A DNA stretch of 64,000 bases, taken from positions 62,001-126,000 of the forward strand of contig NZ_LR594673.1 in NCBI RefSeq assembly GCF_901827185.1. Reading direction: 5' to 3'. Of this stretch, positions 36,190-46,198 are shown piece after piece. The position numbers were made by a program, and so were the translations under genes. The stretch is from Variovorax sp. PBL-E5 (GTDB lineage Bacteria > Pseudomonadota > Gammaproteobacteria > Burkholderiales > Burkholderiaceae_C). A model generated the notes under the pieces. The model ran no database searches. It worked only from the letters and a program-made list of their open reading frames with translations, and was not told the DNA's origin. Positions within the stretch are counted from its first letter, which is position 1. Every line of letters starts with the position of its first letter.

Positions 36190-37125
36190 TCATCGCTTCC
36201 TGTGCAGCAGCGCGAGGAACTGCTGCGCCGGCAGGCTCAGCGGCCTGTCGTTGCGCACGATGCTGCCGTAGGTCGAGAGCTTGTGCCGGATCGGATAGCG
36301 CACGATGCTGAGCACGCCATGCTCGGCGTCGCGCCGCGCGACCGTGGCCGGAATCACGCCGATCATGTGCGACTTGCGGATCAGGTTGATGGTCGTGAGG
36401 ATCGAGCCGGTCTCGATCAGGCCGCGCGGCATCGGCGCGTGATGCACCTGGAACTCGCGCTCGATGACGTCGCGCATCGGGCTGTTCGCCGGCTGCAGGA
36501 TCCACGGGTAGCTCAGCAGATCGGCGAACGCCACGCGTGACTGTGCGGCCAGCGGATGCGCGTTGCCGACCACCACGGCCAGTGATTCGTCGGCGATGGC
36601 CTTGAAGCTGCACAGCGCCGCCTCGGTGCCGACGGGCCGGCCCACCACCACCTCGAGCACGCCCTCGTGCAACTGGGCGAGCAGCTTGTCGCTGGTGTCG
36701 ACCGCGATCTCGATGGCCAGCAGCGGATGCGCCGCCTTGAGCTCGGCGAGCGCATCGGTCAGCCGGCCGGGCGAGGCCGCCATGATGCTGCCGAGCGAGA
36801 ACTTGCCGATGCTGCCGAGTTCGAACTCGTGCAGTTCGCGATTGAGCGCTTCCATGCTGCCGCGGATGCCCCTGAAGTAGCCCATCACGCGCTCGCCCGC
36901 GGGATTGAGTTGCAGGCCGCGCCCCACGCGATCGAACAGCGGCTGGCCCAGCGCGCTCTCGAGCTCATGCAGCATCTTGGTGGCGGCCGGTTGCGTGAGG
37001 CCCAGTTGATTGGCGGCCGCGCGCAGCGTGCGCCGTTCCTCCACCGCCAGCATCAGCGCCACCTGCCGCATGCGAATCCGGTTGAGCAGCCGGGGGGTCG
37101 AATCCTGCCTGTCGATGGAACCCAT
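36190..37125 (-). CDS. LysR family regulator (GbpR-like)
   Basis: A 311-residue LysR-type regulator. The winged helix-turn-helix is at about residues 18-78 (RQVALMLAVEERRTLRAAAN, then LTQPAATKMLHELE). The effector domain follows (FSLGSIMAASPGRLTDALAE, LHEGVLEVVVGRP). Its sequence pattern recalls GbpR-type regulators of sugar-binding protein genes. It is divergent from the Bug receptor gene at 37238 with a 112-bp gap that holds a 7-bp inverted repeat. It very likely controls the sugar-acid cluster 37238-41387. Confidence 0.92.
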   Translation of the reverse strand: MGSIDRQDSTPRLLNRIRMRQVALMLAVEERRTLRAAANQLGLTQPAATKMLHELESALGQPLFDRVGRGLQLNPAGERVMGYFRGIRGSMEALNRELHEFELGSIGKFSLGSIMAASPGRLTDALAELKAAHPLLAIEIAVDTSDKLLAQLHEGVLEVVVGRPVGTEAALCSFKAIADESLAVVVGNAHPLAAQSRVAFADLLSYPWILQPANSPMRDVIEREFQVHHAPMPRGLIETGSILTTINLIRKSHMIGVIPATVARRDAEHGVLSIVRYPIRHKLSTYGSIVRNDRPLSLPAQQFLALLHRKR

Positions 37126-37143
37126 GATTGATTACCTCAGGAT

Positions 37144-37181
37144 ATTGATCGATAGATAGCTTTCAGTTTACCGGGATCAAT
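37144..37181. promoter_or_regulatory. Inverted repeat ATTGATC-N24-GATCAAT, candidate LysR site
   Basis: The arms ATTGATC (37144-37150) and GATCAAT (37175-37181) are perfect inverted copies in the gap between divergent LysR and Bug genes, and another ATTGAT occurs at 37126-37131. The spacing fits tetrameric LysR binding to recognition and activation half-sites. The left arm itself lies in a near-palindrome TATTGATCGATA. The repeat is observed; binding is inferred. Confidence 0.5.
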
Positions 37182-37237
37182 CGCGTCCCTACGATGGCAC
37201 CACTCGACAGATATCGACCACAACCCGGAGACACGGC

Positions 37238-38203
37238 ATGAGAAAACGAATGGCCATCGCGGCCGCGGCGATGATTTCCGCGCTCTGCGCGGGCCCTGCG
37301 CTCGCCCAGGACTGGCCCACGCGCAACATCCGGATCCTGGTCGGTTCCGCGCCCGGCGGCGGCACTGATGCCATGGCCCGTGCGGTGGCCGATCGCCTCG
37401 GTCCGCTGCTCAAGCAATCGGTGGTGGTCGAGAACCGGCCCGGCGCCTCCAACACCCTGGCGGCCGACGCGACGGCCAAGGCCACCGACGGGCACACGAT
37501 GGTCATGGGCGTCGTCACGGCCCACGCGATCGCGCCGCACCTGCTCAAGCTCAACTACGACAACAACCGCGACCTGGTGCCGGTGGCCTTCGTCGGCGCC
37601 GTCCCGAATGTGCTGGTGGTCAACAACGACGTGCCGGCCACTTCGGTGAAGGCGCTGGTGCAGCTGGCCAAGAAGGAACCGGGCCAGCTCAACTACGCGA
37701 GCAGCGGTTCGGGCAGCACCCAGCACATCGCCGCGGAGATGTTCAAGGATGCAGCCGGCGTGGACATCGCGCAGGTGCCGTACAAGGGCAGCGGCCCGGC
37801 GCTGGTCGACCTGATCGGCGGGCAGGTGCAGATGAGCTTCGACACACTGCCGGCAGTGATCGGGCAGATCAGGAACCACAAGATCCGCGCGCTCGCGGTG
37901 ACCACGGCGAAACGCAATGCGCAACTGCCCGAGGTGCCGACGCTGGCCGAGGCGGGCGTGCCCGGCGTCGAGATGAGTGCCTGGTACGGCATCTACATGC
38001 CCGCCTCGACGCCGAAGGCGGTGCAGGCCAAGGTGCATGACGCGGTCAACCAGGTGCTCGCGATGCCCGAGACCCACACCCGCCTCGCGGCCGTCGGCGC
38101 CGAGATCACGCCGATGACGCAGGCGCAGTTCGTGGAATTCCAGGCCGCCGAATACAAGCGCTACGGCGAGCTGATCCAGAAGAAGAACATCCACATCGAT
38201 TGA
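37238..38203 (+). CDS. Bug/TctC-family periplasmic receptor
   Basis: A 321-residue Bug protein. The signal peptide ends near AGPALAQ. Mature landmarks are RNIRILVGSAPGGGTDAMAR, VVENRPGASNTLAADAT, YASSGSGSTQHIAAEMF and VPYKGSGPALVDLIGGQVQ. It is the first gene of the sugar-acid cluster, so its ligand is likely an aldonate or related hydroxy acid. No TctAB membrane genes are nearby. It is only distantly related to the Bug protein at 4990. Confidence 0.93.
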   Translation: MRKRMAIAAAAMISALCAGPALAQDWPTRNIRILVGSAPGGGTDAMARAVADRLGPLLKQSVVVENRPGASNTLAADATAKATDGHTMVMGVVTAHAIAPHLLKLNYDNNRDLVPVAFVGAVPNVLVVNNDVPATSVKALVQLAKKEPGQLNYASSGSGSTQHIAAEMFKDAAGVDIAQVPYKGSGPALVDLIGGQVQMSFDTLPAVIGQIRNHKIRALAVTTAKRNAQLPEVPTLAEAGVPGVEMSAWYGIYMPASTPKAVQAKVHDAVNQVLAMPETHTRLAAVGAEITPMTQAQFVEFQAAEYKRYGELIQKKNIHID

Positions 38204-38207
38204 CGCC

Positions 38208-39254
38208 ATGAACCCCACGTCCCTGCCCGTTGTCGCGCTCACGCTCGGCGATCCCGCCGGCATCGGCCCCGAGCTGATCGCCCGCCTGCTGGCCCGGCCC
38301 GGGACCACCGCGCTGGCCAATGTCGTGCTGGTCGGCGACCGCTGGCTGTGGGAAGACGGACAGCGCATCGCGGGCGCCCGCGTCGCCACCGATGAGGTGC
38401 GAACGCTCGCCGAGGTGCGGGCGCGCACCGACACCTCGCGCCCCGCGTTCCTCGAAGTGCGCAGCATCGATCCCGCAGCGGTCCATCGCGGCCAGGCCGA
38501 GGCGCCGGGCGGCCGGTCGGTGCTGCAGGTGCTCGACCAGTGCATGGACGCCACGCTCGCCGGCGACATCGACGCGATCTGTTTCGCACCGCTCAACAAG
38601 CAGGCCATGAAGATCGGCGGCCTGCAGCACGAGGACGAACTGCATCATTTTGCCGAGCACCTGGGCGTGACCGGCTGCTTCTGCGAGTTCAACACGCTCG
38701 GCGATCTGTGGACCTCGCGCATCTCCTCGCACGTGCCGCTGAAGGATGTCGCGAACTACCTGAGCATCGAGCGCATCGAGCAGGCGGCCGAGCTGATCTA
38801 CCGCTCGCTGCGGGACAACGGCGTCGCCGAGCCCCGCATCGCGATCGCCGCCTTCAACCCGCATGCCGGCGACGGCGGCGTGTGCGGGCGCGAGGAGATC
38901 GACATCATCGTCCCGGCAGTGGCGCGACTGCAGGCCCGCCGCTGGCCGAGCGCGTCGCCTTTCCACGGCCCCTTTCCCGCCGACACCATCTTCCTCAAGG
39001 CGCAGGCAGGCGAGTACCAGGCGATCGTGACCATGTACCACGACCAGGGCCAGATCGCGATCAAGCTGATGGGCTTTCGCCGCGGCGTCACGGTGCAGGG
39101 CGGCCTGCCGATCCCGATCACCACGCCGGCGCACGGCACCGCCTACGACATCGCCGGCCAGGGCAAGGCCGACGTCGAAGCGACGTGGCAGGCCTTCCGC
39201 ATCGCGAGCCGCATGGGCGCCGCGCATCGCCTCGACTTCGTCGAGCCCTTCTGA
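38208..39254 (+). CDS. PdxA-family 4-phosphohydroxy-acid dehydrogenase
   Basis: A 348-residue member of the PdxA/PdxA2 family. [16 protein letters not shown] is the N-terminal signature. Metal-binding histidines are recognised in [16 protein letters not shown] and MYHDQGQ. The family oxidises and decarboxylates 4-phosphohydroxy acids with NAD. PdxA2 members act on D-threonate- or D-erythronate-4-phosphate and usually sit with a DUF1537 kinase, which is absent here. Next to an enolase-superfamily dehydratase and a DapA-type lyase it is more likely to act on a sugar-acid intermediate than in pyridoxine synthesis. ATG 38208 follows the Bug stop by 4 bp. Confidence 0.88.
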   Translation: MNPTSLPVVALTLGDPAGIGPELIARLLARPGTTALANVVLVGDRWLWEDGQRIAGARVATDEVRTLAEVRARTDTSRPAFLEVRSIDPAAVHRGQAEAPGGRSVLQVLDQCMDATLAGDIDAICFAPLNKQAMKIGGLQHEDELHHFAEHLGVTGCFCEFNTLGDLWTSRISSHVPLKDVANYLSIERIEQAAELIYRSLRDNGVAEPRIAIAAFNPHAGDGGVCGREEIDIIVPAVARLQARRWPSASPFHGPFPADTIFLKAQAGEYQAIVTMYHDQGQIAIKLMGFRRGVTVQGGLPIPITTPAHGTAYDIAGQGKADVEATWQAFRIASRMGAAHRLDFVEPF

Positions 39255-39280
39255 ACTTCCGCAGAACCCGAGACCGCACC

Positions 39281-40453
39281 ATGAAGATCCAATCCGTCCG
39301 CGCCCGCGTCTTCCAGTGGAAGGGCAAGACCGTTCCGCCGCAGGGCAACTTCTGCTCCAACGCGATGGACCTGCTCTACTCGCCGGCCGAGACCATGAGC
39401 ACCTTCCGCTTCCACGCGTGGACCGTGGTCGAGATCGAGACCGACGACGGCATCGTCGGCCTCGGCAACGTGGCGCTGGCGCCCGGCATTGCCAAGGCCA
39501 TCATCGACCAGTACCTGGCGCCGCTGGTGATCGGCCACGATCCGTGGGACTACGAATACCTGTGGCAGCGCATGTACCGCGCCACGCACGCGTGGGGCCG
39601 CAAGGGCGTGACCATGGCCGCGATCTCGGCGGTCGACCTCGCGATCTGGGACATCCTGGGCAAGTCGGTCGGCAAGCCGGTGTTCAAGCTGCTCGGCGGC
39701 CGCACCAAGGAGAAGATTCCCTGCTACTACTCCAAGCTGTACCGCACCGACCTCGATGCGATGCAGGCCGAGGCGCAGAAGTACCTCGACGAAGGCTTCA
39801 CGATGTTCAAGTCGCGCTTCGGCTACGGCCCGGCGCACGGCACGAAGGGCGTCTCGGAAAATCTGAAGGCGGTCGAAGCGCTGCGCGAAGTGATCGGCTA
39901 CGACAACGACCTGATGCTCGAGTGCTACATGGGCTGGAACGTCGAATACGCCAAGCGCATGCTGCCCAAGCTCGAGAAGTTCCAGCCGCGCTGGGTGGAG
40001 GAGCCGGTGATCGCCGACGACATCGACGGCTACGCCGAGCTGAACCGGCTCACCACCATTCCGATCTCCGGCGGCGAGCACGAGTTCTCGCTCTACGGCT
40101 TCAAGCAGCTGCTCGAACGCAAGGCGGTGAGCGTGGTGCAGTACGACACCAATCGCGTCGGCGGCATCACTGCGGCGCACAAGATCAATGCGCTGTGCGA
40201 GGCCTGGTCGGTGCCCGTCGTTCCGCATGCGGGCCAGATGCACAACTACCACCTGACGATGAGCACGCTGGCCTCGCCGATGAGCGAGTACTTCCCGATG
40301 TTCGACGTCGAAGTGGGCAACGAACTCTTCTATTACATCTTCGACGGCGAGCCGGTGGCCGAGAACGGCTTCGTGCAGCTCGACGACGACAAGCCCGGCC
40401 TCGGCCTCACGCTGAAGACCGAGTACCTCGAGCACTTCGACATCATCGAATAG
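39281..40453 (+). CDS. Enolase-superfamily sugar-acid dehydratase (rhamnonate dehydratase-like)
   Basis: A 390-residue mandelate-racemase-type enzyme. An N-terminal capping domain (about 1-125) precedes the barrel. Metal ligands appear in [17 protein letters not shown] and ISGGEHE, and the catalytic histidine is in [12 protein letters not shown]. The stretch [11 protein letters not shown] and the histidine position resemble L-rhamnonate dehydratase and related aldonate dehydratases. The expected reaction is removal of water from an aldonate to a 2-keto-3-deoxy acid. It sits between the PdxA-like and DapA-like genes. The exact sugar acid cannot be told from sequence. Confidence 0.88.
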   Translation: MKIQSVRARVFQWKGKTVPPQGNFCSNAMDLLYSPAETMSTFRFHAWTVVEIETDDGIVGLGNVALAPGIAKAIIDQYLAPLVIGHDPWDYEYLWQRMYRATHAWGRKGVTMAAISAVDLAIWDILGKSVGKPVFKLLGGRTKEKIPCYYSKLYRTDLDAMQAEAQKYLDEGFTMFKSRFGYGPAHGTKGVSENLKAVEALREVIGYDNDLMLECYMGWNVEYAKRMLPKLEKFQPRWVEEPVIADDIDGYAELNRLTTIPISGGEHEFSLYGFKQLLERKAVSVVQYDTNRVGGITAAHKINALCEAWSVPVVPHAGQMHNYHLTMSTLASPMSEYFPMFDVEVGNELFYYIFDGEPVAENGFVQLDDDKPGLGLTLKTEYLEHFDIIE

Positions 40454-40466
40454 CCGAGAGACCGTG

Positions 40467-41387
40467 ATGACCCGTCCTTCGGCCGCCCGCCATCAGGGCC
40501 TGTTTCCCGTCGTGCCGACGCCCTTCACCGAGCGCGGCGAGCTCGACCTCGCCAGCCAGAAGCGCTGCGTCGACTTCATGATCGATGCGGGTTCGGACGG
40601 CCTGTGCATCCTGGCCAACTTCTCCGAGCAGTTCCTCCTGGCCGACGACGAGCGCGAGCTGCTCACGCGCACGATCCTGGAACACGTGGCCGGCCGCGTG
40701 CCGGTGATCGTGACCACCACGCACTTCAGCACCCGGGTCTGCGCCGAGCGCAGCCGCCGCGCGCAGGCCATGGGCGCGGCCATGGTGATGGTGATGCCGC
40801 CCTACCACGGCGCCACCTTCCGCGTGCCCGAGCCGCAGATCCACGCGTTCTACGCGCGGCTGTCCGATGCGATCGGCATTCCGATCATGGTCCAGGACGC
40901 ACCGGCCGCCGGCACGCCGTTGTCGCCTGCGTTCCTCGCACGCATGGCGAAGGAGATCGAGCATGTGGCGTACTTCAAGATCGAGACGGCCGGTGCGGCC
41001 TCGAAGATCCGCGAGCTGATCCGCCTGGGCGGCGATGCGATCGAAGGGCCGTGGGATGGCGAGGAAGCGATCACGCTGCTGCCCGATCTCGAAGCCGGTG
41101 CCACCGGCGCGATGACCGGCGGCGGATTTCCGGATGGCATCCGGCCGATCCTCGATGCCTACCGTGCGGGTCGGCGCGACGAAGCCATCGCGGCCTGCGA
41201 GCGCTGGCTGCCCTTGATCAACCTCGAGAACCGCCAGTGCGGGCCGCTCGCCGCCAAGGCGCTGATGAAAGAGGGCGGCGTGATCGCCTGCGAGGCGCCG
41301 CGGCATCCGTTTCCCGAATTGCATCCGGCCAGCCGCGCGCTGCTGATCGAGACCGCGCGCCGGCTCGATGCGATGGTGCTGCGGTAA
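40467..41387 (+). CDS. Dihydrodipicolinate synthase (DapA) family lyase/dehydratase
   Basis: A 306-residue class-I aldolase-fold protein. N-terminal GLFPVVPTPFTERGELD and LCILANFSEQFLL match the family, and the Schiff-base lysine is in VAYFKIET. The usual DapA tyrosine region YNxP is replaced by VQDAPAAG, so it is not lysine-biosynthetic. Relatives act as 2-keto-3-deoxy-sugar-acid aldolases or dehydratases, the step after an aldonate dehydratase. It probably uses the product of the enzyme at 39281. ATG 40467 is preferred over GTG 40464. Confidence 0.9.
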   Translation: MTRPSAARHQGLFPVVPTPFTERGELDLASQKRCVDFMIDAGSDGLCILANFSEQFLLADDERELLTRTILEHVAGRVPVIVTTTHFSTRVCAERSRRAQAMGAAMVMVMPPYHGATFRVPEPQIHAFYARLSDAIGIPIMVQDAPAAGTPLSPAFLARMAKEIEHVAYFKIETAGAASKIRELIRLGGDAIEGPWDGEEAITLLPDLEAGATGAMTGGGFPDGIRPILDAYRAGRRDEAIAACERWLPLINLENRQCGPLAAKALMKEGGVIACEAPRHPFPELHPASRALLIETARRLDAMVLR

Positions 41388-41389
41388 AG

Positions 41390-41514
41390 CTCGCCCCCAG
41401 GCTGCGCGCAATGCATTGACTCGCCCCCGGGCTGCGCGCACTTCGTGTCGCTTCGCCTACCCCCTGCCGGGGGCAACACCGGCGGGCCGGCGGAGCCGGT
41501 TCCGCGGTGTTTCT
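41390..41514. repeat. Intergenic repeat element with hairpins (Variovorax-like)
   Basis: A 21-bp unit, CTCGCCCCCAGGCTGCGCGC plus A, occurs at 41390-41410 and again with one change at 41420-41440. The second copy leads into CTTCGTGTCGCTTCGCCTAC, a hairpin CCCCC-TGCC-GGGGG (41460-41473) and a GC-rich tail to GTGTTTC at about 41514. I recall near-identical intergenic elements as highly repeated in Variovorax and relatives. It lies between the DapA-like gene and the aldehyde dehydrogenase remnant, and its hairpin could end the upstream operon. Copy number cannot be tested here. Confidence 0.65.
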
Positions 41515-41583
41515 TGAATGGACCCTGAGCCGATCTGGCTTTTTTTCCTGCGTTGCGAAAGGCGCATTGCGCCAGGGAGGACC

Positions 41584-42018
41584 ATGGATATGCGACAACA
41601 CGACAACCTCATCGAAGCCATGAAGGCCCGCATGGCCAGGATCCAGGTCGGCGATGCCTTGGCACAGGGCACCGACATCGGTCCGGTCTCCAGCGGCAGC
41701 CAGCTCCAGCAGGATCTTGAATACATCGAGATCGGCAGAAAGGAAGGCGCCACGCTGGCCGCGGGCGGCGAGCGCCTGAAGCTCGACACCGAGTTCGGCC
41801 TCTCGGCGGGCATCGCGACGACGAGCCTGAAGTACGCGACGCACTTCAAGCGCCACAGCCAGGCGGGGATGGTGATGGTGAACCTGCCCACGGCGGGGGT
41901 GGACTACCACGTGCCCTTCGGCGGGCGCAAGGGCTCGAGCTACGGGCCGCGCGAGCAGGGGCGCTATGCGCAGGAGTTCTTCACGGTGGTCAAGACGGCC
42001 TATGTGCAAGCCGGCTGA
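41584..42018 (+). pseudogene. Aldehyde dehydrogenase remnant (C-terminal, internal deletion)
   Basis: This 144-codon frame matches only the C-terminal part of an NAD(P)-aldehyde dehydrogenase: MKARMARIQVGDALAQGTDI, LDTEFGLSAGIATTSLKYA and VPFGGRKGSSYGPREQGRYA. About 300 N-terminal residues, including the cofactor fold and the catalytic cysteine loop, are missing, and LDTE-FGLSAG joins two segments normally about 60 residues apart, so there is also an internal deletion. The pattern is closest to 2-oxoglutarate-semialdehyde dehydrogenases, the last step of oxidative pentose or aldonate pathways. AGGGAGG precedes ATG 41584, so it may still be translated, but it cannot be active. Confidence 0.85.
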
Positions 42019-42023
42019 AAGAC

Positions 42024-42797
42024 ATGACTGCGCGTCCCGCATGCTTCATCGCCCTCATGGGTCTGCTGGCTGTGCCGGTGGTCGCGCATGCGGCGCTGGC
42101 GCAGCCGTGGGACTGGCTGCTGACCCCGCTCTCGGGCGCCGGCGCGCATCACATCGCGAGCCGCACGGCATGGCATGCGCGGCTGATGGTGCTCGGCTGG
42201 GGCGTCCTGCTGCCGCTCGGCGCATTGGGCGCGCGCTTCTTCAAGATCCTGCCCGGACAGGACTGGCCGCGGCAGCTCGACAACAAGACATGGTGGCGCG
42301 CGCACCGTGCATTGCAGTACGCCGGCGTGTGGGCCATGACCGTCGGACTGGGCCTCGCATGGGGACTCGGCAGCGGCCACGGCAGCGCCGCGCGCGTGCA
42401 CGCGTGGCTCGGCTGGAGCCTGTGCGCCGCAGGCTGGCTGCAGATCGCGAGCGGCCTGCTGCGCGGCAGCAAGGGCGGGCCGACCGATGTCCGGCTGCGC
42501 GGCGACCACTACGACATGACCCGCCGACGCATCGGCTTCGAGCGGCTGCACAAGTCGCTGGGCTGGCTGGCGATCGTGCTGGCGGTGGTCAACATCGTTC
42601 TGGGACTGGCCGTCGCCGATGCGCCGCGCTGGATGGCGGTCGTGCTCGCGGGCTGGTGGTCGGGTTTCGGCATCGCATTCATCGGCCTGCAACGGCAGGG
42701 GCGCTGCATCGACACCTACCAGGCGATCTGGGGACCGGGCCGTTCGCACCCGGGTCATCGACAAGCCCCCATCGGTTGGGGCGTGCGGCGCTACTGA
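42024..42797 (+). CDS. Cytochrome b561-domain membrane protein
   Basis: A 257-residue protein with a signal-like N-terminus and about five further membrane segments. Histidines are placed as in cytochrome b561 four-helix cores: TAWHARLMVLGWG, WWRAHRALQYAG, RVHAWLGW and RLHKSLGWLAIV, suiting two haem b groups. It may carry electrons across the inner membrane, for example to a periplasmic reductase. It begins 6 bp after the aldehyde dehydrogenase remnant and ends 10 bp before the ABC ATPase gene. The relation to the transporter is unclear. Confidence 0.85.
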   Translation: MTARPACFIALMGLLAVPVVAHAALAQPWDWLLTPLSGAGAHHIASRTAWHARLMVLGWGVLLPLGALGARFFKILPGQDWPRQLDNKTWWRAHRALQYAGVWAMTVGLGLAWGLGSGHGSAARVHAWLGWSLCAAGWLQIASGLLRGSKGGPTDVRLRGDHYDMTRRRIGFERLHKSLGWLAIVLAVVNIVLGLAVADAPRWMAVVLAGWWSGFGIAFIGLQRQGRCIDTYQAIWGPGRSHPGHRQAPIGWGVRRY

Positions 42798-42807
42798 GGG
42801 AGACATG

Positions 42808-43899
<1,092 letters not shown>

Positions 43900-43932
43900 T
43901 CGCTTTCCAACCACAGAGAGAGGAAAAGAACC

Positions 43933-45264
43933 ATGAAAAGAAGAGACTTCGTCAAGGGCACCGGCGCCACGCTGATCGGTGCCGGCCTGCCGCTCGGCCG
44001 CGCGCTCGCGGAAAGCCGCCATGCCAGGTACGCCGGCCAGACCGTGACCTTCAACATCCCCGCGCATCCGCACTACGACGCAATGCTCAAGATCCTGCCC
44101 GCGTTCACGAGGGAAACCGGCATCCAGGTCGAGATCGACAAGCTCTCGATGGCCCGCATGAAGGACAAACAGCTGCTCGAGATGGCCAAGCCGCAGGGCG
44201 ACTATGACCTGGTGTCCTATGTGGTGATGTGGAAGGGCGAGTACGTCGCGAAGAACCTCATCCATCCGCTCGAGCCCTTCTTCAAGAATGCCGCGCTGGC
44301 CGATCCGGCCTACGACATCCAGGACATCATTCCGATCTACCTCGAGAACATCGGCCTGGTCGGCGGCCCGAAGGGCTACCTGGCCGGGCCTGGTGCCAGG
44401 CTCTACGGCCTGCCCTATGGCGCCGAGACTTCGGTGCTCGCCTACCGGCGCGACATCTTCGCCAGGCACAACCTGCAGCCGCCCACCAACTACGACGAGT
44501 TCGCCAGACTGCTGCCGGTGCTCAAGGACAAGGAGGGCATCGGCGCGCTGACCTCGCGCGGGCAGGCCGGGCACCAGTGCGTGCATGCGTGGCTGCTGCA
44601 CCTGAACCCGCTCGGCGGCAGCATCTTCGACGATCAGTGGAAGCCGCGCTTCAACGACGAGGTGGGCATCAAGGCGCTGAAGTTCCTGCAGGAGGTGGTG
44701 GCCACCGGGCCGGCCGGGATTCCGGCGTACGGACAGGGCGAAAGCAACACCGCGTTCCTGCAAGGGCAGGCCGCGATGTACCTGGACTCGACCTTGATGT
44801 CGGGCCTGGTCAGCGATCCCGCGCAATCGAAGATCGTCGGCAAGGTGGGCTGGGCACTGCATCCGATGGGCGTGCGCCGCGCGTCGCAATCCGGCGGCCT
44901 GGGCCTGGCGATTCCGAAGAACGCGAAGAACGCCGACGCCGCCTTCCTGCTGATGCAGTGGCTCACCGCCAGGGCGCAGGACAAGGCCTGCACCCGGGTC
45001 GGCGGCACGCCGGTGCGCAGCTCCACCCTGCTCGATGCCGAGCTCGTGAAGAAGTATCCCGAGTTCGTCACCTTCAGGGAGGCGCTGAAGTACGCCAACC
45101 CCGACTGGCGGCCCATCGTTCCGATGTGGGACAAGATCAACGTCCAGGCATTGGGCGTGGGCATCTCGGAAGCGCTGACGGGCCGCAAGACGGCCGAGCG
45201 CGCGCTCGACGACCTGGTCGCGCCGGTCACGCAGATCATGCGCGAAGGCGGCTACAAGGTCTGA
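43933..45264 (+). CDS. Extracellular solute-binding protein family 1 (Tat signal)
   Basis: A 443-residue periplasmic binding protein. The N-terminus MKRRDFVKGTGATLIGAG is a twin-arginine signal, so the protein is exported folded. The mature part has the family-1 pattern, with HPHYDAMLKILPAFTRETGI, RLYGLPYGAETSVL and ANPDWRPIVPMWD. It is clearly paralogous to the binding protein at 47028. The ligand is unknown; the ATPase and permease types point to a carbohydrate, polyol or sugar-acid. Confidence 0.92.
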   Translation: MKRRDFVKGTGATLIGAGLPLGRALAESRHARYAGQTVTFNIPAHPHYDAMLKILPAFTRETGIQVEIDKLSMARMKDKQLLEMAKPQGDYDLVSYVVMWKGEYVAKNLIHPLEPFFKNAALADPAYDIQDIIPIYLENIGLVGGPKGYLAGPGARLYGLPYGAETSVLAYRRDIFARHNLQPPTNYDEFARLLPVLKDKEGIGALTSRGQAGHQCVHAWLLHLNPLGGSIFDDQWKPRFNDEVGIKALKFLQEVVATGPAGIPAYGQGESNTAFLQGQAAMYLDSTLMSGLVSDPAQSKIVGKVGWALHPMGVRRASQSGGLGLAIPKNAKNADAAFLLMQWLTARAQDKACTRVGGTPVRSSTLLDAELVKKYPEFVTFREALKYANPDWRPIVPMWDKINVQALGVGISEALTGRKTAERALDDLVAPVTQIMREGGYKV

Positions 45265-45313
45265 CGATCATGTGCCGCCGCACCCACGCCCGTTCGCCGT
45301 CGCCGGAGGCCTG

Positions 45314-46186
45314 ATGCGCAGGCCTGCCTGGGTTCCGGCCCTCTTTCTCGGCCCGGCCGTGCTCATCATGGCGGCGGCCTGCCTCTATCCGGTGCTGTCG
45401 GCCTTCCGGCTCGGCTTCTTCGACTGGCGCATGGGCACGCCATGGCACGATGCGCGCTGGGTCGGCTTCGACAGCTTCGTCTCGGCCTTCTCCAATCCGC
45501 GCGTCTGGTCGTCGATGGGGACCACGCTGCTGTTCGCGGCGGTGTGCGTGAGCGCCGAGATGGTGCTGGGCATCGCGCTCGCACTGGCGCTGGAGCGGCC
45601 GGTGCGAGGCACGGCCTTCTTCCGCACCCTGTTCATCCTGCCGATGATGATCGCGCCGATCGCGGTGGGCCTGGCGTGGCGCTATCTGTTCGATGCGCAG
45701 TTCGGTCTGATCAATGCGGTGCTCGGCCTGTTCGGCATCGCGGCGCGCGGCTGGCTGGCCGACCCGACCCTGGCCTTCGCGGCGATCGTCGTCGCCGACA
45801 TCTGGCAGTGGACGCCCTTCGTCTTCATCATGATGGTGGCCGCGCTGGCCAACGTCGACGGCGCGGTGATCGAAGCCTCGCGCATCGACGGCGCGGGCTG
45901 GTGGCAGATGACCTTCCGCGTCAAGCTGCCGATGGTGATGCACGTGATCGCCATCACCCTGATGATGCGGCTGATCGACGCCTTCCGCGTGCTCGAAGTG
46001 ATCTATGTGCTGACCTTCGGCGGACCCGGCGACTCCACCGAGATCCTCGCGCTGCACATCTACAAGACCGCCTTCGTCGGGCAGCAGCTCGGCGCCGCGG
46101 CGGCCATCTCGGTGCTGCTGCTGGGGGTGGTGGCGCTGCTGTCGTGGGGCGCGCTGCGGCTGTCGAACCCGCTCGAGAACGATTGA
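45314..46186 (+). CDS. ABC sugar-type permease (MalF/UgpA-like)
   Basis: A 290-residue membrane protein with about six hydrophobic segments. The ATPase-contact loop reads EASRIDGAGWWQMTFRVKLP, the EAA motif. GGAGG lies 4 bp before ATG 45314, which is favoured over an upstream in-frame GTG at 45272. It is one half of the channel with 46199. Confidence 0.9.
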   Translation: MRRPAWVPALFLGPAVLIMAAACLYPVLSAFRLGFFDWRMGTPWHDARWVGFDSFVSAFSNPRVWSSMGTTLLFAAVCVSAEMVLGIALALALERPVRGTAFFRTLFILPMMIAPIAVGLAWRYLFDAQFGLINAVLGLFGIAARGWLADPTLAFAAIVVADIWQWTPFVFIMMVAALANVDGAVIEASRIDGAGWWQMTFRVKLPMVMHVIAITLMMRLIDAFRVLEVIYVLTFGGPGDSTEILALHIYKTAFVGQQLGAAAAISVLLLGVVALLSWGALRLSNPLEND

Positions 46187-46198
46187 GGCACGGGCATC

